From positions 8,566,501-8,630,500 of the forward strand of contig NC_134281.1 of assembly GCF_949628215.1 (NCBI RefSeq): a stretch of DNA of 64,000 nt. Reading direction: 5' to 3'. The notes under the pieces were generated by a model. The model saw only the letters and a program-made list of their open reading frames with translations, had not been told where the DNA came from and searched no databases. Made by a program: the position numbers and the translations under genes. How positions within the stretch are numbered: the stretch's first letter is position 1; each line of letters opens with the position of its first letter. Shown in pieces: positions 24,793 to 36,618 of this stretch. This stretch comes from Phalacrocorax aristotelis. Its lineage: Eukaryota; Chordata; Aves; Suliformes; Phalacrocoracidae.

Positions 24793-27510
24793 AGTAGTAA
24801 TGGAATAGTGATTTTTTTAAATGATATTTGCTTATGTATAACTTCTGTAGGGGAAAAGGGAAAATTGCACTATGAACTTTAGAAAGAAACAGTGGTGCTT
24901 AGAAAGTACAGGCTTATTATATTTTCTCTAATGAAGTGAATGGCTATTTATAAAAAGAAATATTATTTTGACCTGTACACATTTGTTTCAACGTATAATT
25001 TCATAGCAGCTATTAACAGAGCAAGGGAAACCTAAAAAAATATGAAATAAACTATAAGGGAAAAAAATGATAGAGCACTGATCCTGTGGTTCATTAATGG
25101 GCTTCATTAAATAGGAACAGACTTTGAGGACCAGAGACATTAGACATTTCTTGTTCAGCAACAACTCTGGGTTTTGTATATCAATGCCATTATTTTTCTA
25201 CAAACTGGGGTTTTTTTGCAAGCACTTTCCTGTACAATGTTTCTTTTCTTTCTGCTTATACTCAAAAGGAAATGAAAAGACCCATAAGACATGTCTGTAT
25301 GGTCTTTCTGCATTTGCCATCGTATTTCAATACCTGTGTGCTATTATAGAGGCAAAATACTTTGTACACAAGGGAATAATACATTGAATGGTAAACATTC
25401 CTTCCTGTGCTGGTGTTTATTTCCAAGCTTTGGGTTCCTTGTTTGATTGTCACATGCAAAAGGAATGAGGGAAGGCAGTAATGTTGTTTATATGGAGCCC
25501 TGCCCCATGCTCGTGTTGGAGCCTGTGGTCCAGGGACCATCCTGGAGAACGGCCACAGCCATCCACTCCATGCCCTGCTGGTCGGATGGACTGATGCTTC
25601 CCAATTTCAGTCCAGAGGAAGAATGGCCTGAGGTACAGAACGTACACGAGCGTATCTCAGAGGTGCCCTGTGTGCTACTCGGAGGTGCCTGGTGACCAGC
25701 TGGCACCGCCAGCCACGCAACAGGGACGTCCCTTGCCATGGAACGATAAGGGAGCCAAATGGTTCATTTTGCAAATGTTTTTGAAGGATGAGCTGGGATA
25801 CTGGACCAGGTCCACACCACTGGCAGTGCTATTTAGAGATACCTGCAAAAAAAAATAAAATCAACTTTCTGAAGTTTGAAAAAATAGTATCAAATATACA
25901 AGAAAATTCAGGTAGAAGAAATTTGGGTTAAAAGGAAGCAAACATGGGGACCAGCTCCCAGGAGTGCAACCAAGTGGCAAACTGTAGCCAGAGTCTTACA
26001 TCGCCTCTGCCCCAGAGGCTACAGGTAAGAGTGAAGAAGATGCATTTTTTCTGTCCTCTGTATGTTCCTCTTGCTTTGTCTCAGAAAATGCAGCAGATCT
26101 CTTAGAGCTGGCAGCTCCAGCCTTTTTCAGTTTCTATGTTTTTAATCCAAAAGGAGAGACGATACCTTCCTCATGCTGCCTAAAATGCTGTTAAATGCAG
26201 AAAACAGAACATGTGCTATTTCAGAACCTTGAGTCTTAGTTTAAAAGACCAGTGTCTTAAAGGTGTCTTTCTTTTCCACCATTTACCATTAATAAATTAT
26301 TACAAAAGCTTTAAATGTGGGCTGCTGTGGAATTAGGCCAACAGGGAGTCTGTGCACAGCCCCTGAATCATATTTAACCTTCCAGCCCTATACAATGAAA
26401 GTATCATTTTAACACTTTTGATGCTTAGGTCCAGTTACTCTATGAAAATTACAGCACCTTTCTTCAGCCTTGTTTTATGGCCTATCGGGACTAATTGCTC
26501 CAGAGACAGAGGTGATTGCTTCGTCTCTTCAATGTTCCCTTCTGCCCCAGTAATGGGCATTTTTTTCCTCTATAGGAAAATAAAATGCATTTTACTGAAG
26601 GCTGTTGGAAATACACATCTCAAGGAGCTAATATTGAATCAGGACATTTGCTAGAAAACCACCTTCTCCTGCATAGCCGTGCTTTGAAAATCAAATTGAA
26701 AACTGGGGAAAGGCAGAAAACACAAAGGAGGGCAGCCTGGGCTTGAAAGACAATTTTCCACTGAGGCACTTCCAGACCTGGTCTGTTGGCTTTTTCCAAT
26801 CTGACTCCTCAAACAGACAATTGAGAGCTGGCTTAGAGAAAGCATTTCTGCCAGGGGAGCAGCACTGAGGCAAGGCAGTTCTCCTACCTACCAGGCAAAG
26901 GCACAGAAATTCAACCAAACCCAGGAGTCATTAACAGCTGAAGCAGCTCAGCCCACGTGGCAAATTCTCCCATCGCTTGAACTCTTCAAATCGAGACCTC
27001 ATAAAATCACATCTTTTTAAGAAATACATTCGAGTTCATCCAGAAGTCACTAACCTTGGTAGCTGTTGGTCATTTAGTGGGAGGGGATGAGTCCTTTGCA
27101 GTGCAAATTCCTGGAGGCAGCTCTCCAGCTTGCATTGTGCAGGAGGAAGGAGTCAATGGCCAAAAGCGGTGCTTGTCGGCCTCACTCTGGTATTTTCCAA
27201 GTATTTTTGCCTGCGCTGGAGTAATCCAGGCAATCAGAATTGTAGCCTTCCAGAAGCAGATTTAGTTAACAAGTTTCTGACCTCTCTTTGCAACAGCAAG
27301 ACAAAGAATGCTATGAAGTTATTTTTGGCCTTCACAGAAGAGTCTGGGTTTCCACTTCAAAGTTGGCTTAATTTTTCAGCTATTTTATATTACCAAACAT
27401 AAGGCACAGTTTTTGAAAAATCAAAATGAGAAGAGAATAGTGTTTTGACCTAATGCATATGCTTTTTATACTTTATTTCCTGGGGGTTTTTTGGTTTGTT
27501 TGTTCCAATA

Positions 27511-27608
27511 TAAAAAAAAAAAACCAAAACAAAACACCCAACCAACCAAAAAAAAAAACCCAAAACAAACAAACAAGCAAAAGAAAACAAAAAGAAAAAC
27601 CAACAAAC
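27511..27608. repeat. A-rich CAAA/ACCA low-complexity tract
   Basis: About 100 bases of A runs broken by C, with repeated CAAAA, ACCAACC and CAAACAAACAA. A T-rich stretch with GGTTTGTTTG at 27,493-27,502 lies just upstream and is complementary to the CAAACAAAC part, so a hairpin is possible. Confidence 0.8.
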
Positions 27609-30600
27609 CTGTGAAATTTTCCATGAAATTACTTCTGCCTCTCTCTGGTTATAAATATTTCTTCTGAAGCATTTGGAGACATGATCTGTTGACTGTAAGT
27701 ACAGGGAGATCTGATATAGGTACCATTTTAAGCGGAGGGAAGGTAGAAATACATTTCTCCTTTGTAAAGCTGATTCAGGTCCTTCAAGGCAGTGGCTGGA
27801 TACAAAGTGCAGAGGCTGAGGCCACGCACATCAATTCTTTTCCACCAGCAAAACTTCAGTTCTGCTGGCCGTGTAAGAGCCCAGATGGGTTCCACATTGC
27901 ATCTCCTCGCAGGCTCGGGCACATGCCGAGCTTTAATGCTCCTGCTCAAACTGAGCCGCCAGCAGTGATACCAAGCTGCAGCTACTTAAACATTTGTTGG
28001 TAGTCCGTGTCTCCATTTCTGAGAAGACAGCACGAGGGCAAGAGCCAGAAGTCTGGAGTAATCGCTGAATACAAACCCCTTTGTATGCAGGGCAGAGGGT
28101 GCAGGGGGATGGCAGGGCTCTGAGTATTTTCTCCCTTAAAATCATTACTTGGCTCCATTCATATGCTTATAATTTCTTCATCCTGCTTTAATCTGTGACT
28201 ACACTTCAGATGAGCAATTAAATTAATCAGGTCTTCGCTGCATTGTCCCTTACTAATCCATCCTCGCTGGCTTGCTGACCTTTCTCTGAAGCTATTCACT
28301 GCTTACTGCCTGCCTTCCCCCACGCAGAAAGGAGTATTTGCTGTGAAATGCTTTAATTGCTCCTACTCACGGTAGCAGGGAATTGGGGATGCTCCCTGCA
28401 AACTGGCAAGAACAAACGTGTCCAGGTTAGCTGCTGTGCAGGCAGACCTGCAGTAAAGGACTTAGTGACTGGCAAATGTGAGTGGGGGCTTATTTGCTCC
28501 CGTGCCTCTGTAATCCCCCCAGCAGGCGTGAGTGAAGCCGCCTGCAGCCAAGGATGCAAGCAGGTACCAGATGCTGCCAGGGGCTGGAGCTCTGGCCTCA
28601 TGCATGGCTTGGGCTCCCCGGATGAAATTGTCTCAACTTCAGGTCTCGGGTTTGACCAGCCTTTTGGAGCAGGGGCCAGATTTGTGGTGTTGGGAGCACA
28701 CAACTGTGCACTTGCCCCTGAGGCTGGCACATTGCCGGAGCTTAGCTAGAACAAACACGCACCCACCGGTGGCAATCCAGCCCTGCTTGAGAAAACGCAG
28801 CTACAGATAAAACATACCCGCATTAGCTGAACCGGCAAATAACTGAGCTCTGAAATAATAAACCGCATATGGCGTGGGCCAAGCTGCTGGAAGGAGGCGT
28901 CGTTCAGCAGTTGCCACGGAGGTTTGCTTCTTGGCAGCAGCAGGGAATAACACGGTGAGTCTGAGCCTTGCCTGGTGAGAGCAGAAGCCAGTGGCCTTTC
29001 TTCCCGTCTGTGCTGGGGCTCAGCTGCTGAAAGACTTTGCTGTCTTCCTCTCTCCTTCACTGCTCTCTTCCCAGGGGATCCCTGAGCATACCAGATCTCT
29101 TCAAACCCAGGTGTCTCTGGGGACAACCCACCCGGATCGGTGGCACAGATGATCTAAGGAAACCTCAGCCAAGGGCATTAGAGCAGACCGCTCTGCTGTC
29201 TCTTGCTTGAGCTGCTGTCCTCATCCAATTGGGGCAAATGGAGAGATGCTGCCTTTTAGATAGTTTTTTTAGCAACATTCCTAAATTCTGCTGACTGAAT
29301 TGCATTGAGTGGGGTTTCCTAAAGTCCTTCTAACAGCTCCTGTCAACGTCTACAGCTTCCTCCCACTCTATGTGGAAAATGCAGTGGGTGTGCTCTGTGC
29401 TGGTGCGTATCTCACCTGCAATAACCCCTGAAAGCTGCATTCCCGCCCCAGGAGAGGCTGCCTTCCTTTGGCACCTGAGATAATCTGATTATATTCTCTT
29501 CTTCATCAGCTTTCATCCACATTGTGCAAGTGGTATGTGAAGCTTTCCAGATATGATTTGCATTGAGATTTCACTAATGGTATTTTCTCATTTGATCATC
29601 CCTAATGGCCTTGGCCTTTCAAGGGCCTAGATGTATGGAAGCATTTAACTTGGGAATATCAGAAGCTTTAGATGGCAGGTATGTCCTGGGCTGTTTGCCT
29701 TGGCCAAAGAACCAGTGTCTCCAGCGGGTAAAAGAATCACACAAATGTAAAACCTGACAGCATTGGTGACCAGAAGAGAAACAATTTCTGGCATCTCAGG
29801 GACCACAGACAGAGTTTTCTGAATTTTCCCTTAGAGCTTGTACCTAACTTCTGCCTGATTTGAGCTACAGCCCTGCCACAGCCACTGGCAGTCTGCTTTT
29901 GTCAGGTATCTCACTCCCCTATTTATGAGCAGGTTTCAACCCTGTGAAACAGGAAGAAAAAGGCTATTTTCTTTTTCCTCAATGAGAAGAGACAATCAAA
30001 CAGCTTTAAAAAGAAGAATAAAAGGACCTTTTCACCTGCAGGATGGCAAATGCATGATTAATGTGGGGGACTGGACAACATCTGTGGTGCTTCCAGTGCT
30101 GTCACAAGAGAAGGGCAGGATGGCTTCACTCCTGACAGCTCACCTCCTGCCTTGGCTGCTGACACTTGCCTTTCTGTGAGTTACCCCAGATCGGTTTGGT
30201 TTTTCTCATCTTCAGGAATGGTCCTGAAAAGTAAAAGTAGCATGGAAGGAGTGTGAATATACAGTGTAAAGCAAATAATTCTGCTGGATTGCAAGAGAGC
30301 TCTAGGGATTGAGGGGGGGATAGTAGAAAATTACTTGTTGCTATAGCGCAAGGAGGTTTTGTGCAAATTGGCAGAGGCCCACTTGATTGCTTTGTTTAGC
30401 CTCAAATTGAGAAGCATTAAGGGACTGCATGAACCAGGGCCATCTACCACCCACCTCTCCTCAGAGAGGTGAGGTAGAGCTGTGCCTGGGGAGTCTTGAG
30501 CTTGACAGCAAAGAAATCCAGTTCTGGGAAAAAGCTGCAGCACTGTCATTTCAGGGAGAGAGTAACAGCCTGCAAGGACAAAGAGGGGGCTGGAAGAGGA

Positions 30601-32391
30601 GCAGGAGCCCAGCACCGACACTTTGCTGTGCTGGCAGCAGAGGCCAGGGGAGCCCAGGGTCCCTCCAGCACCCGGCAGTGCACAGCCTGCCTGGTTTGAG
30701 AGGTGCTGGGCCCTTTTTTTTGTGGGGGATAAGCTTTATGTATCTGCTTGGCTCCACGTTTCATAGCAGGTGCTCCTCTCCACGTGTGGGACTGGGCTGC
30801 AAGTTTTCATTGGTGTGGACTCCAACTCCCAAATGCTATTTACAGGGAAATTGAAGACTGCCTTCAAAATTAACAATAGATGGCTATAAATCTTACTCAG
30901 TTACCTAGCAACTAACACAACAAAATCCTAAGGTTAAAAGGAGAAGGGTTATTTGGAGATACCTTGGAGAGCACATAATGGCCACTTGCATTCCTGGGTG
31001 GGAGAACAAAAAAAAAATTCCTGGGATATTTACAAATTACTGTATTGATGAAGGAAAAAAGGTGAAATTACTCAGTGCGGTTTTAATCAAAATACCTCAG
31101 AACTGACAACTCTAAGAAAAAAATAGTAGTCAAATGGCTGTGATAAAGAGCACTCGGAAAATGTATGGCGATCTACAGAAATGATGGAAGGGTTTTGTTA
31201 AGTTGCTAAGCCCACTTTGTTACTGTTTCTGACAGCTGAAGTGTGTATACCGCAGACTAAGAGTGTAATAACTGTTCGAAGTGAATTTGACCGGTATGTG
31301 CCTGATGGAATATGCCCTAGAAAAACCTACGCAGTGCAAAAAAAATTTAAAACTGAAGTAACATAGCATGATTCATCCCGGCCTGGGTTCCTGTTATGCA
31401 CAGCACAGATTGAAATTCCATATCCCCACCTCAAACTGGGGTTTATGCACAGCCTTTTCTGCCTGCAGTAATTGCAAATCTTGAAGCCAAAATGAGCGGA
31501 AACACTGAATTGTTTCCCTCCTAAGAGACCCTCATGAGGGCATGTTTACCCAGGAAGGAGGAGGCTTGGTGGAAGAACCACGCAGTGAAATAGATGCCTG
31601 GTCCCTAGCACGCTCCTTCAGCAGCTGTGGCACTTAGAGGCATTTTTTAAGTCCTCCTTTTGTTGTTGAAGGGTTTCAGACAATAACTGCCTAGTAACAG
31701 TCAGACATTTATTACCTGCAGGGTACTAGATGGCTACAGGATTCACGTTGAGTTGTAATTCACCTGCACAGGCTGCTGGCAGGAGGAACTACAAGGGGAC
31801 TGACTTGGGTTGCAACAGCCAAATTCACCTTTGCATGGCAGAGGGGAGAAATGTATGGTTCCAGCAGAAAAAATGAGAGCCGTATTCTGCCTTACTCCAG
31901 TGTTTTCCATTGCTGGTACTGCTGCCCAGGTGCTGACAGTCAGGGCAAGACCGTAGGAGGCACAGGGGTGCCAGAGATGATGGAGCGATGCTAAGAGTTT
32001 TCTGCAGATATTCTGGAGGACATTTCCTAACATGAGACATGGTTTGCAGGATAAAGGAGCTGGGGGCACTTTCCTGGACAGACTAGCAAATTTTCCTGGC
32101 TCCATACATGGAAGTGTTGTGTCTGCCAGCTAACTCCCATCCAGAAGTGCTGGGCCAAAGCTGGAGGCACAAGTTGTCCCCATATTTCCCATCCCCTGGT
32201 TGTAGCTACTGCTGTGGACCTGCAGCTCCTCCTGGGTGGTAAGAACTGCCTGCTGCGCTTGAGCACAAGTGACTTTGCTGCTATTGCTCAAGGGGGTGTC
32301 CCAAAGGGGGTGGAGGTTCCCGGAAGAGCAGACCCCTAATGGCATCTCCTTTCCTCCGTGTGCAGTGGTGGGGCATGTTACAAGGCATGGC

Positions 32392-32630
32392 CTAAAGCTG
32401 CATTAGGGGAGGTTTAGACTGGATATTAGGAAAGATTTCTTCACTGAAAGAGTGGTCAGGCATTGGAACAGGCTGCCCAGAGAGGTGGTGGAGTCATCGT
32501 CCCTGGAGGTGTTCAAAAAACATGTAGACATGGCACTCCAGGGCATGGTTTGGGAGACATGGTAGAGTTGGGCTGATGGTTGGACTTGATCCTGGAGGTC
32601 TTTTCCAACCTTAATGATTCTATGATTCTA
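32392..32630 (+). mobile_element. CR1 non-LTR retroposon, 5'-truncated 3' end
   Basis: The sequence matches the familiar 3' end of avian CR1: AGGTTTAGACTGGATATTAG, then a stretch on a sole large item, AACAGGCTGCCCAGAGAGGT, then GGTTGGACTTGAT and CTTTTCCAACC. It closes with the CR1-type terminal repeat ATGATTCTATGATTCTA. About 240 bases remain, so the reverse transcriptase is gone and the copy is dead. Lack of a poly(A) tail and the short terminal repeat are normal for CR1. The 5' boundary is approximate to about 10 bases. Confidence 0.95.
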
Positions 32631-35471
32631 AGGTGGGACTCACCAGACCTGTGAGGTTGGGCACATACACTGGGACCAGGCAAGCAGAACAGCTCTTCTG
32701 CGTTTCTTCTTTCCCCTTTCTGCTGCCTGAGACTGAATTTGCTTGAGAAAGGGCATTTATCTGACTAGCAGACATAGCACAATGTGTATGTTGGACTAAG
32801 ATGCTCCTGTGATCATACCTTCTGAGCCATGGGATCTAACGCAGCCTGGGTACACTGTGGCCACGGCAGTGCCTGCCCTGCATCCAGGGCTGCTTTCCTG
32901 CACGGATCCTACTTCAGCCCCTGCACCACCTACCTAGTCAGTGGGAACTAACACAGGAGCTGCATTTTACCTTTCCCTGAGCTCTCTGATTTTAATCATA
33001 ATTATTTCTGTAACATCAGGTACAACAGGGAGCAGGAAAAGAAGAATATTTCTGTCATTTCTCTCCTCTTGGCCATCCATAACTTCAAAAGGGAACACGG
33101 TCGTTCTCATGGTGCATGAATGGAGAAAACTGGGTTTTAAACTGGTTTAGTCATGAGAATGACTGGAATAAGTGTCATCTCTAGGCAGGTTTGGTTGAAA
33201 CAGAAATGGGAGGGGAAGATGACGTACGGAACAATTTAAGTGACAGCAGAAACAATAATTTGTCAGACAAACTGTCTGGCATACATTATCCACGTGTCTT
33301 TTTCTGAGCCTATTTGACAGCAGTATCTGACACCCCCCACCTCCAAGCTGAGTCTGTCTCCTCTTGAGAGGAAGATCTACATGTTTATAAAAACAAAAAT
33401 ATCAGAACCCCTTTTGAAAGCACCTCTCGTGGTAGCACAGGTAGGGCTGGAGCTGTGTTGCTGTGCCATGCCAGGATATGTGCATCATCCCCCTTGAACA
33501 TGGTGAGAACAAGGGAGTGGGAGTTTATTTCCTGAGAGATCTTTACCTTTGGCAGCTTTTCTGGGGGAGGAAAGAGAAGAGGAGCATTCAGGTCAGTGAG
33601 ATAATGTCTCCCCTCCCTTTCCCAAGTACATCCCAGAGATGATGTTCTGGCCTGGCTGTTTCCTTATGTAGGTGCAGCATCTAGGCATCCCTAAAATGTG
33701 GATCAAGTCCTCCTGACTAGCCCTTCATTTGCCCTGGATGTCTTGGGCCAGAGGGAAACTACTGTCCCCGTGAGACATTTAGGTGCCTAGGAGTCACTAA
33801 GGACTTGACTCCATCGGGGTCTTTGGTACCTGAATATTTTTATGGCTCTGGGTGTATGTGATTTCCCCAAATCGCCCAGCAGGCACACCAGGGCAGAAGC
33901 GGTGAGCAGCCTCTTATCTGCACCTTCTGCACAGCCAGGCTGAGTGCTCCTCTTCCCTCTCCTTTTGAACACACTGGTGCAAGTCTCCAGGCTCAGACCC
34001 CTCCCTGACTTTTGCCTGTATATTGAGGAGACACCCATCAGAGCCTGCAGTACCTACTGAAATGGGGCTGGAGGATACAAGCCGTGCAGGGCAGCAGGCA
34101 AGTTTAGTGGCCCCACGGACAGCTTGGGATGGAGGGAGGGGATCAGCTTGCCTTGTTTTAAGAAGTGATTTAGGTCCTGCCTCTTCATCAGAAGACTGGA
34201 GCCATGATTCAGCACAGCCACACCTCCAAGGAATTTACCCTCCAACTTTGACTTACTTTTGCTGTTTTAAACTTAGAGCAGACGTCCTCACCAGCCCTGT
34301 TATTGAGGGCACACTGCTTCTCTTGCAACAGCAAAGCAATTAAAAAGGATTTGCAGGTCACCTTTAAAGCATTTCCCACAGCACGTTCAGTCTTGTTATA
34401 AGTCCTGTATCCAATAATGCTTTTATTTCAGCAGTTTTAATTGGAGTTTTAAATATTCTGAATCTTATGCAAGATACTCAAAGTGCTCGAGAATTTCAGG
34501 CCCTCTCTTGCACGATGCTAGTTCCCTGAAATCCCGTTGACCTTCAGTAGAGATAACAGTAACTCAGCACCCTGAGTTTTCTGTATCCGATATTAGATAC
34601 GTAGAGGTAGGGATGTTTTAATCTGAAGTTAAACCCCAGCCTGCAAGCTGTTTCCCACCATGCAATGAAACATGTATGTATTTGAAGAGATCACCTCCTA
34701 CCCTGAGAGTTTCAAACACATTCATCCATTCATACGAGCTGAAAACTGGGAGAGAAACCGAGAAGGAAAATGATGAGGAAATTTGGCAGAAGGGAGCAAC
34801 AGAGGGAAGCTGGAGGGTTTCAGAAGGGTAAAAATAGCAACCACAGGAAAACAGGGCAGGGAGGCATGTCAATATTTTCCCACTGACATGAAGAAAGCCC
34901 ATGAAAAAGAAAATATTCTCCATGATAAAATTCCCCCCCTTTTTTTTTTTAATAAGAAAGCTCAACATTTATGGGAGGAAAGAGTGAAAAATCTCCCTGA
35001 AACTTTTTGCCTGAGACTCTTCAAATGGCAACCACACACCTCCCAGCCTCATTTCAGAAGATACAAGTGAAAAACTGACAAAAACCAGAACTGATTAAGT
35101 GAAAAAAATTATCAAAGTGCTACGGTTTTAACCAGCTGTGAGGCAGAAAGGCAAAGGAACAAAGAGGCAGAGAAGGAGGGGAAGGAGATGACAGGATCTG
35201 CGAACAACCACAACTACAGGGTGAAGCTGTGAAATGCTAATGGTGAAACTGCTCCTTCCCCACTGGGGACAAATTTCTGAGGACCCCTGTGCTCCGTGAA
35301 GCATGTTTTCTGCTCCCCCTTCTCCTGCCCCCGTGTTTCATTTTGCTCTGCCTTGTGCCAGATGTTCTGTTTGATGGCAGTTCCCCAGGGCTAGGGGCTG
35401 GTTGTTGGCCTTGGGGATCCTTTGTATAAATGACAAGAGCGGGCTGGTGGACGTGCTGCCCCACGGCTGCT

Positions 35472-35515
35472 GGCCCCATGGACCCCGGCCCCACGGCTCC
35501 CGGCCCTGATGGCCC
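35472..35515. repeat. GC-rich imperfect tandem repeat, about 3 x 15 bases
   Basis: Three imperfect units each start with GGCCC (GGCCCCATGG, GGCCCCACGG, GGCCCTGATGG). They lie about 0.4 kb upstream of the PRICKLE2 CpG island. This repeat gives rise to proline/glycine-rich chance open frames on the opposite strand. Confidence 0.6.
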
Positions 35516-35859
35516 ACGTGTAGCTCCGGGAGGACCGTGAGCTCCAGGAGTGTAACAGGTGCTTCGTGTCCCGGCCCGGCATCTCAGGCTGCAAATATAT
35601 TTCACATTACTCTTTTTCCCCTGCACCCTGCTAGTGTGTCTGACTAAATCTGTTCTCCGTGAGGACGGGAATAGAAAGAAGCCCAGCAGGAACCCGGGCT
35701 GTTTGCTCCCCGACTTTGCCCATGCCGGTAAAAGCCCCCTGCGCAGCGCAGGCTGCAACACGCTCAGAGCTGTAACTTCACCACGGGTCCCTTCAGCGCT
35801 GCACGATCCCATCTCTGCTCTTTTCGAGCTCAGGGCTTTTTTATTAACACTCGTGCTCT

Positions 35860-36169
35860 GTGCTGCCGGGCGTGGCGGGACAACAGTCAGTGCCAGGAAG
35901 GGCCCGGGGAGGGTTGTTAACTCTGAAGCGGAGTGATGACAGCCAGCGCCGCGGTGCAGCTGGTCGGTGGGAGCCGCCGGCCCGGGGCGAGCCGGGGCGG
36001 GGGGCTGGCCGGGCTCTCCCGGGGCGGTGCCTGCCGGGCGGAGGGGCGGGCTGAGGGGGCGGGAGCGCGGCGGAGGGGCGGCCGCCGGGCCGGGCCGGGG
36101 CGGCCGCAGCCGCGCACTCGGGCTGGGCTGCGCTCGGCTCCGCTCGGCTCCGCGGGGCGCGGCGCTGCC
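35860..36169 (+). promoter_or_regulatory. PRICKLE2: PRICKLE2 CpG-island promoter and 5' UTR
   Basis: GC content and CpG density rise sharply from about 35,860 and stay high to about 36,660, spanning the first two coding exons. Three perfect GC boxes (GGGGCGGG), the binding form for Sp1-type factors, lie at 35,994-36,001, 36,043-36,050 and 36,056-36,063. No TATA box is visible, so transcription probably starts at several positions. A GCTCGGCTCC unit is repeated at 36,132-36,151. The exact start site cannot be fixed from sequence. Confidence 0.8.
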
Positions 36170-36211
36170 ATGTTCGGCCGCGGGTCCCGCAAGCGGCTCT
36201 CCGGCCGGTCG
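36170..36211 (+). CDS. PRICKLE2: PRICKLE2 first coding exon (long isoform N terminus)
   Basis: Fourteen codons, MFGRGSRKRLSGRS, in phase 0, end at a TCG/GTGAGT donor. The start has a favourable context (GCTGCCATG, with G at -3). The basic MF-RGSR-R-SGR start is characteristic of long Prickle-family isoforms; human PRICKLE3 begins almost the same way, and the long PRICKLE2 form is similar as I recall. The family acts in planar cell polarity with Vangl proteins through PET and LIM domains, and PRICKLE2 also sits at synapses. Those domains are encoded by exons beyond this window. I choose PRICKLE2 over PRICKLE1, 3 and 4 because of the ADAMTS9 neighbour. An upstream in-frame ATG exists at 35,936, but this start matches the family. 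Confidence 0.87.
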
Positions 36212-36532
36212 GTGAGTACCGGGGATTGGGGGGGGGCGGCGGTTCTCCCTTCACCCCCGCCCCGCTCCAACCTGTGGCTCCGTCCCGCCGCCCGACTGCG
36301 CCCTCGGTGCGGTGCCCGACCCCGTCCCCCCCGCCACCCCCAAGCGCCCCTTTCTCGGTGTGCGTCCCCCCTCCAGCCCCGCCGTCCTCCCTCCCCGCCC
36401 CTTCTCCTAGCCATGCGGCTACCCCCCTTCCCCCGGGCGTGCCCCTCGCCCCTGGGTGCGTGTCCCCTGTCCCCCAGGCATCCCCTATCCCCCCGTTGCG
36501 GGGCCGGGGCTGACCTCCGCCGTTTGTTGCAG
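36212..36532 (+). other. PRICKLE2: PRICKLE2 first coding intron, 321 bases
   Basis: This phase-0 intron inside the CpG island is very C-rich on the + strand, with many CCCC runs, and has donor GTGAGT and acceptor GTTTGTTGCAG. The minus strand is correspondingly rich in G runs and could form G-quadruplexes. No stop interrupts the frame across it, so an unspliced reading would stay open by chance. Confidence 0.8.
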
Positions 36533-36618
36533 CTGACGGCGTCCGGGGAGCCGGAGCGGGGCCAGCCCTGCACCACCTGCGGGGACCAGTGTCCCGGCTT
36601 CGCCCTGCACAAGTGGAG
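36533..36618 (+). CDS. PRICKLE2: PRICKLE2 second coding exon (cysteine-rich N-terminal motif)
   Basis: This 86-base exon enters in phase 0 and leaves two bases into an arginine codon before GTAAGA. It encodes LTASGEPERGQPCTTCGDQC followed by PGFALHKWR. The pattern PxRGQPC-xC--QCPGF-LH-WR is the N-terminal motif of long Prickle proteins, and PRICKLE3 has the same pattern (C-x2-C-x3-C). The next exon should start with K-I-C and add a second cysteine group, which suggests a small metal-binding module ahead of the PET domain; that is inference. Together the two exons give 42 codons plus two bases. The gene runs out of the window. Confidence 0.87.

Larger units (their letters stand above)
23236..35859. 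other. Intergenic region between ADAMTS9 and PRICKLE2
   Basis: About 12.6 kb without a gene I can support on either strand. It contains one CR1 3' fragment, a purine-rich tract at 24,711-24,792, an A-rich tract at 27,511-27,608 and a small GC-rich repeat at 35,472-35,515. Open frames here are short, overlap on both strands and lack splice-bounded coding character. An antisense lncRNA is described near human ADAMTS9, but I see no signal placing one here. Confidence 0.7.

Noticed and set aside
35237..35812. Minus-strand open frame of 191 residues upstream of PRICKLE2
   Set aside because: Part of it is the translation of the small GC-rich tandem repeat; no domain, splice pattern or coding bias supports it.
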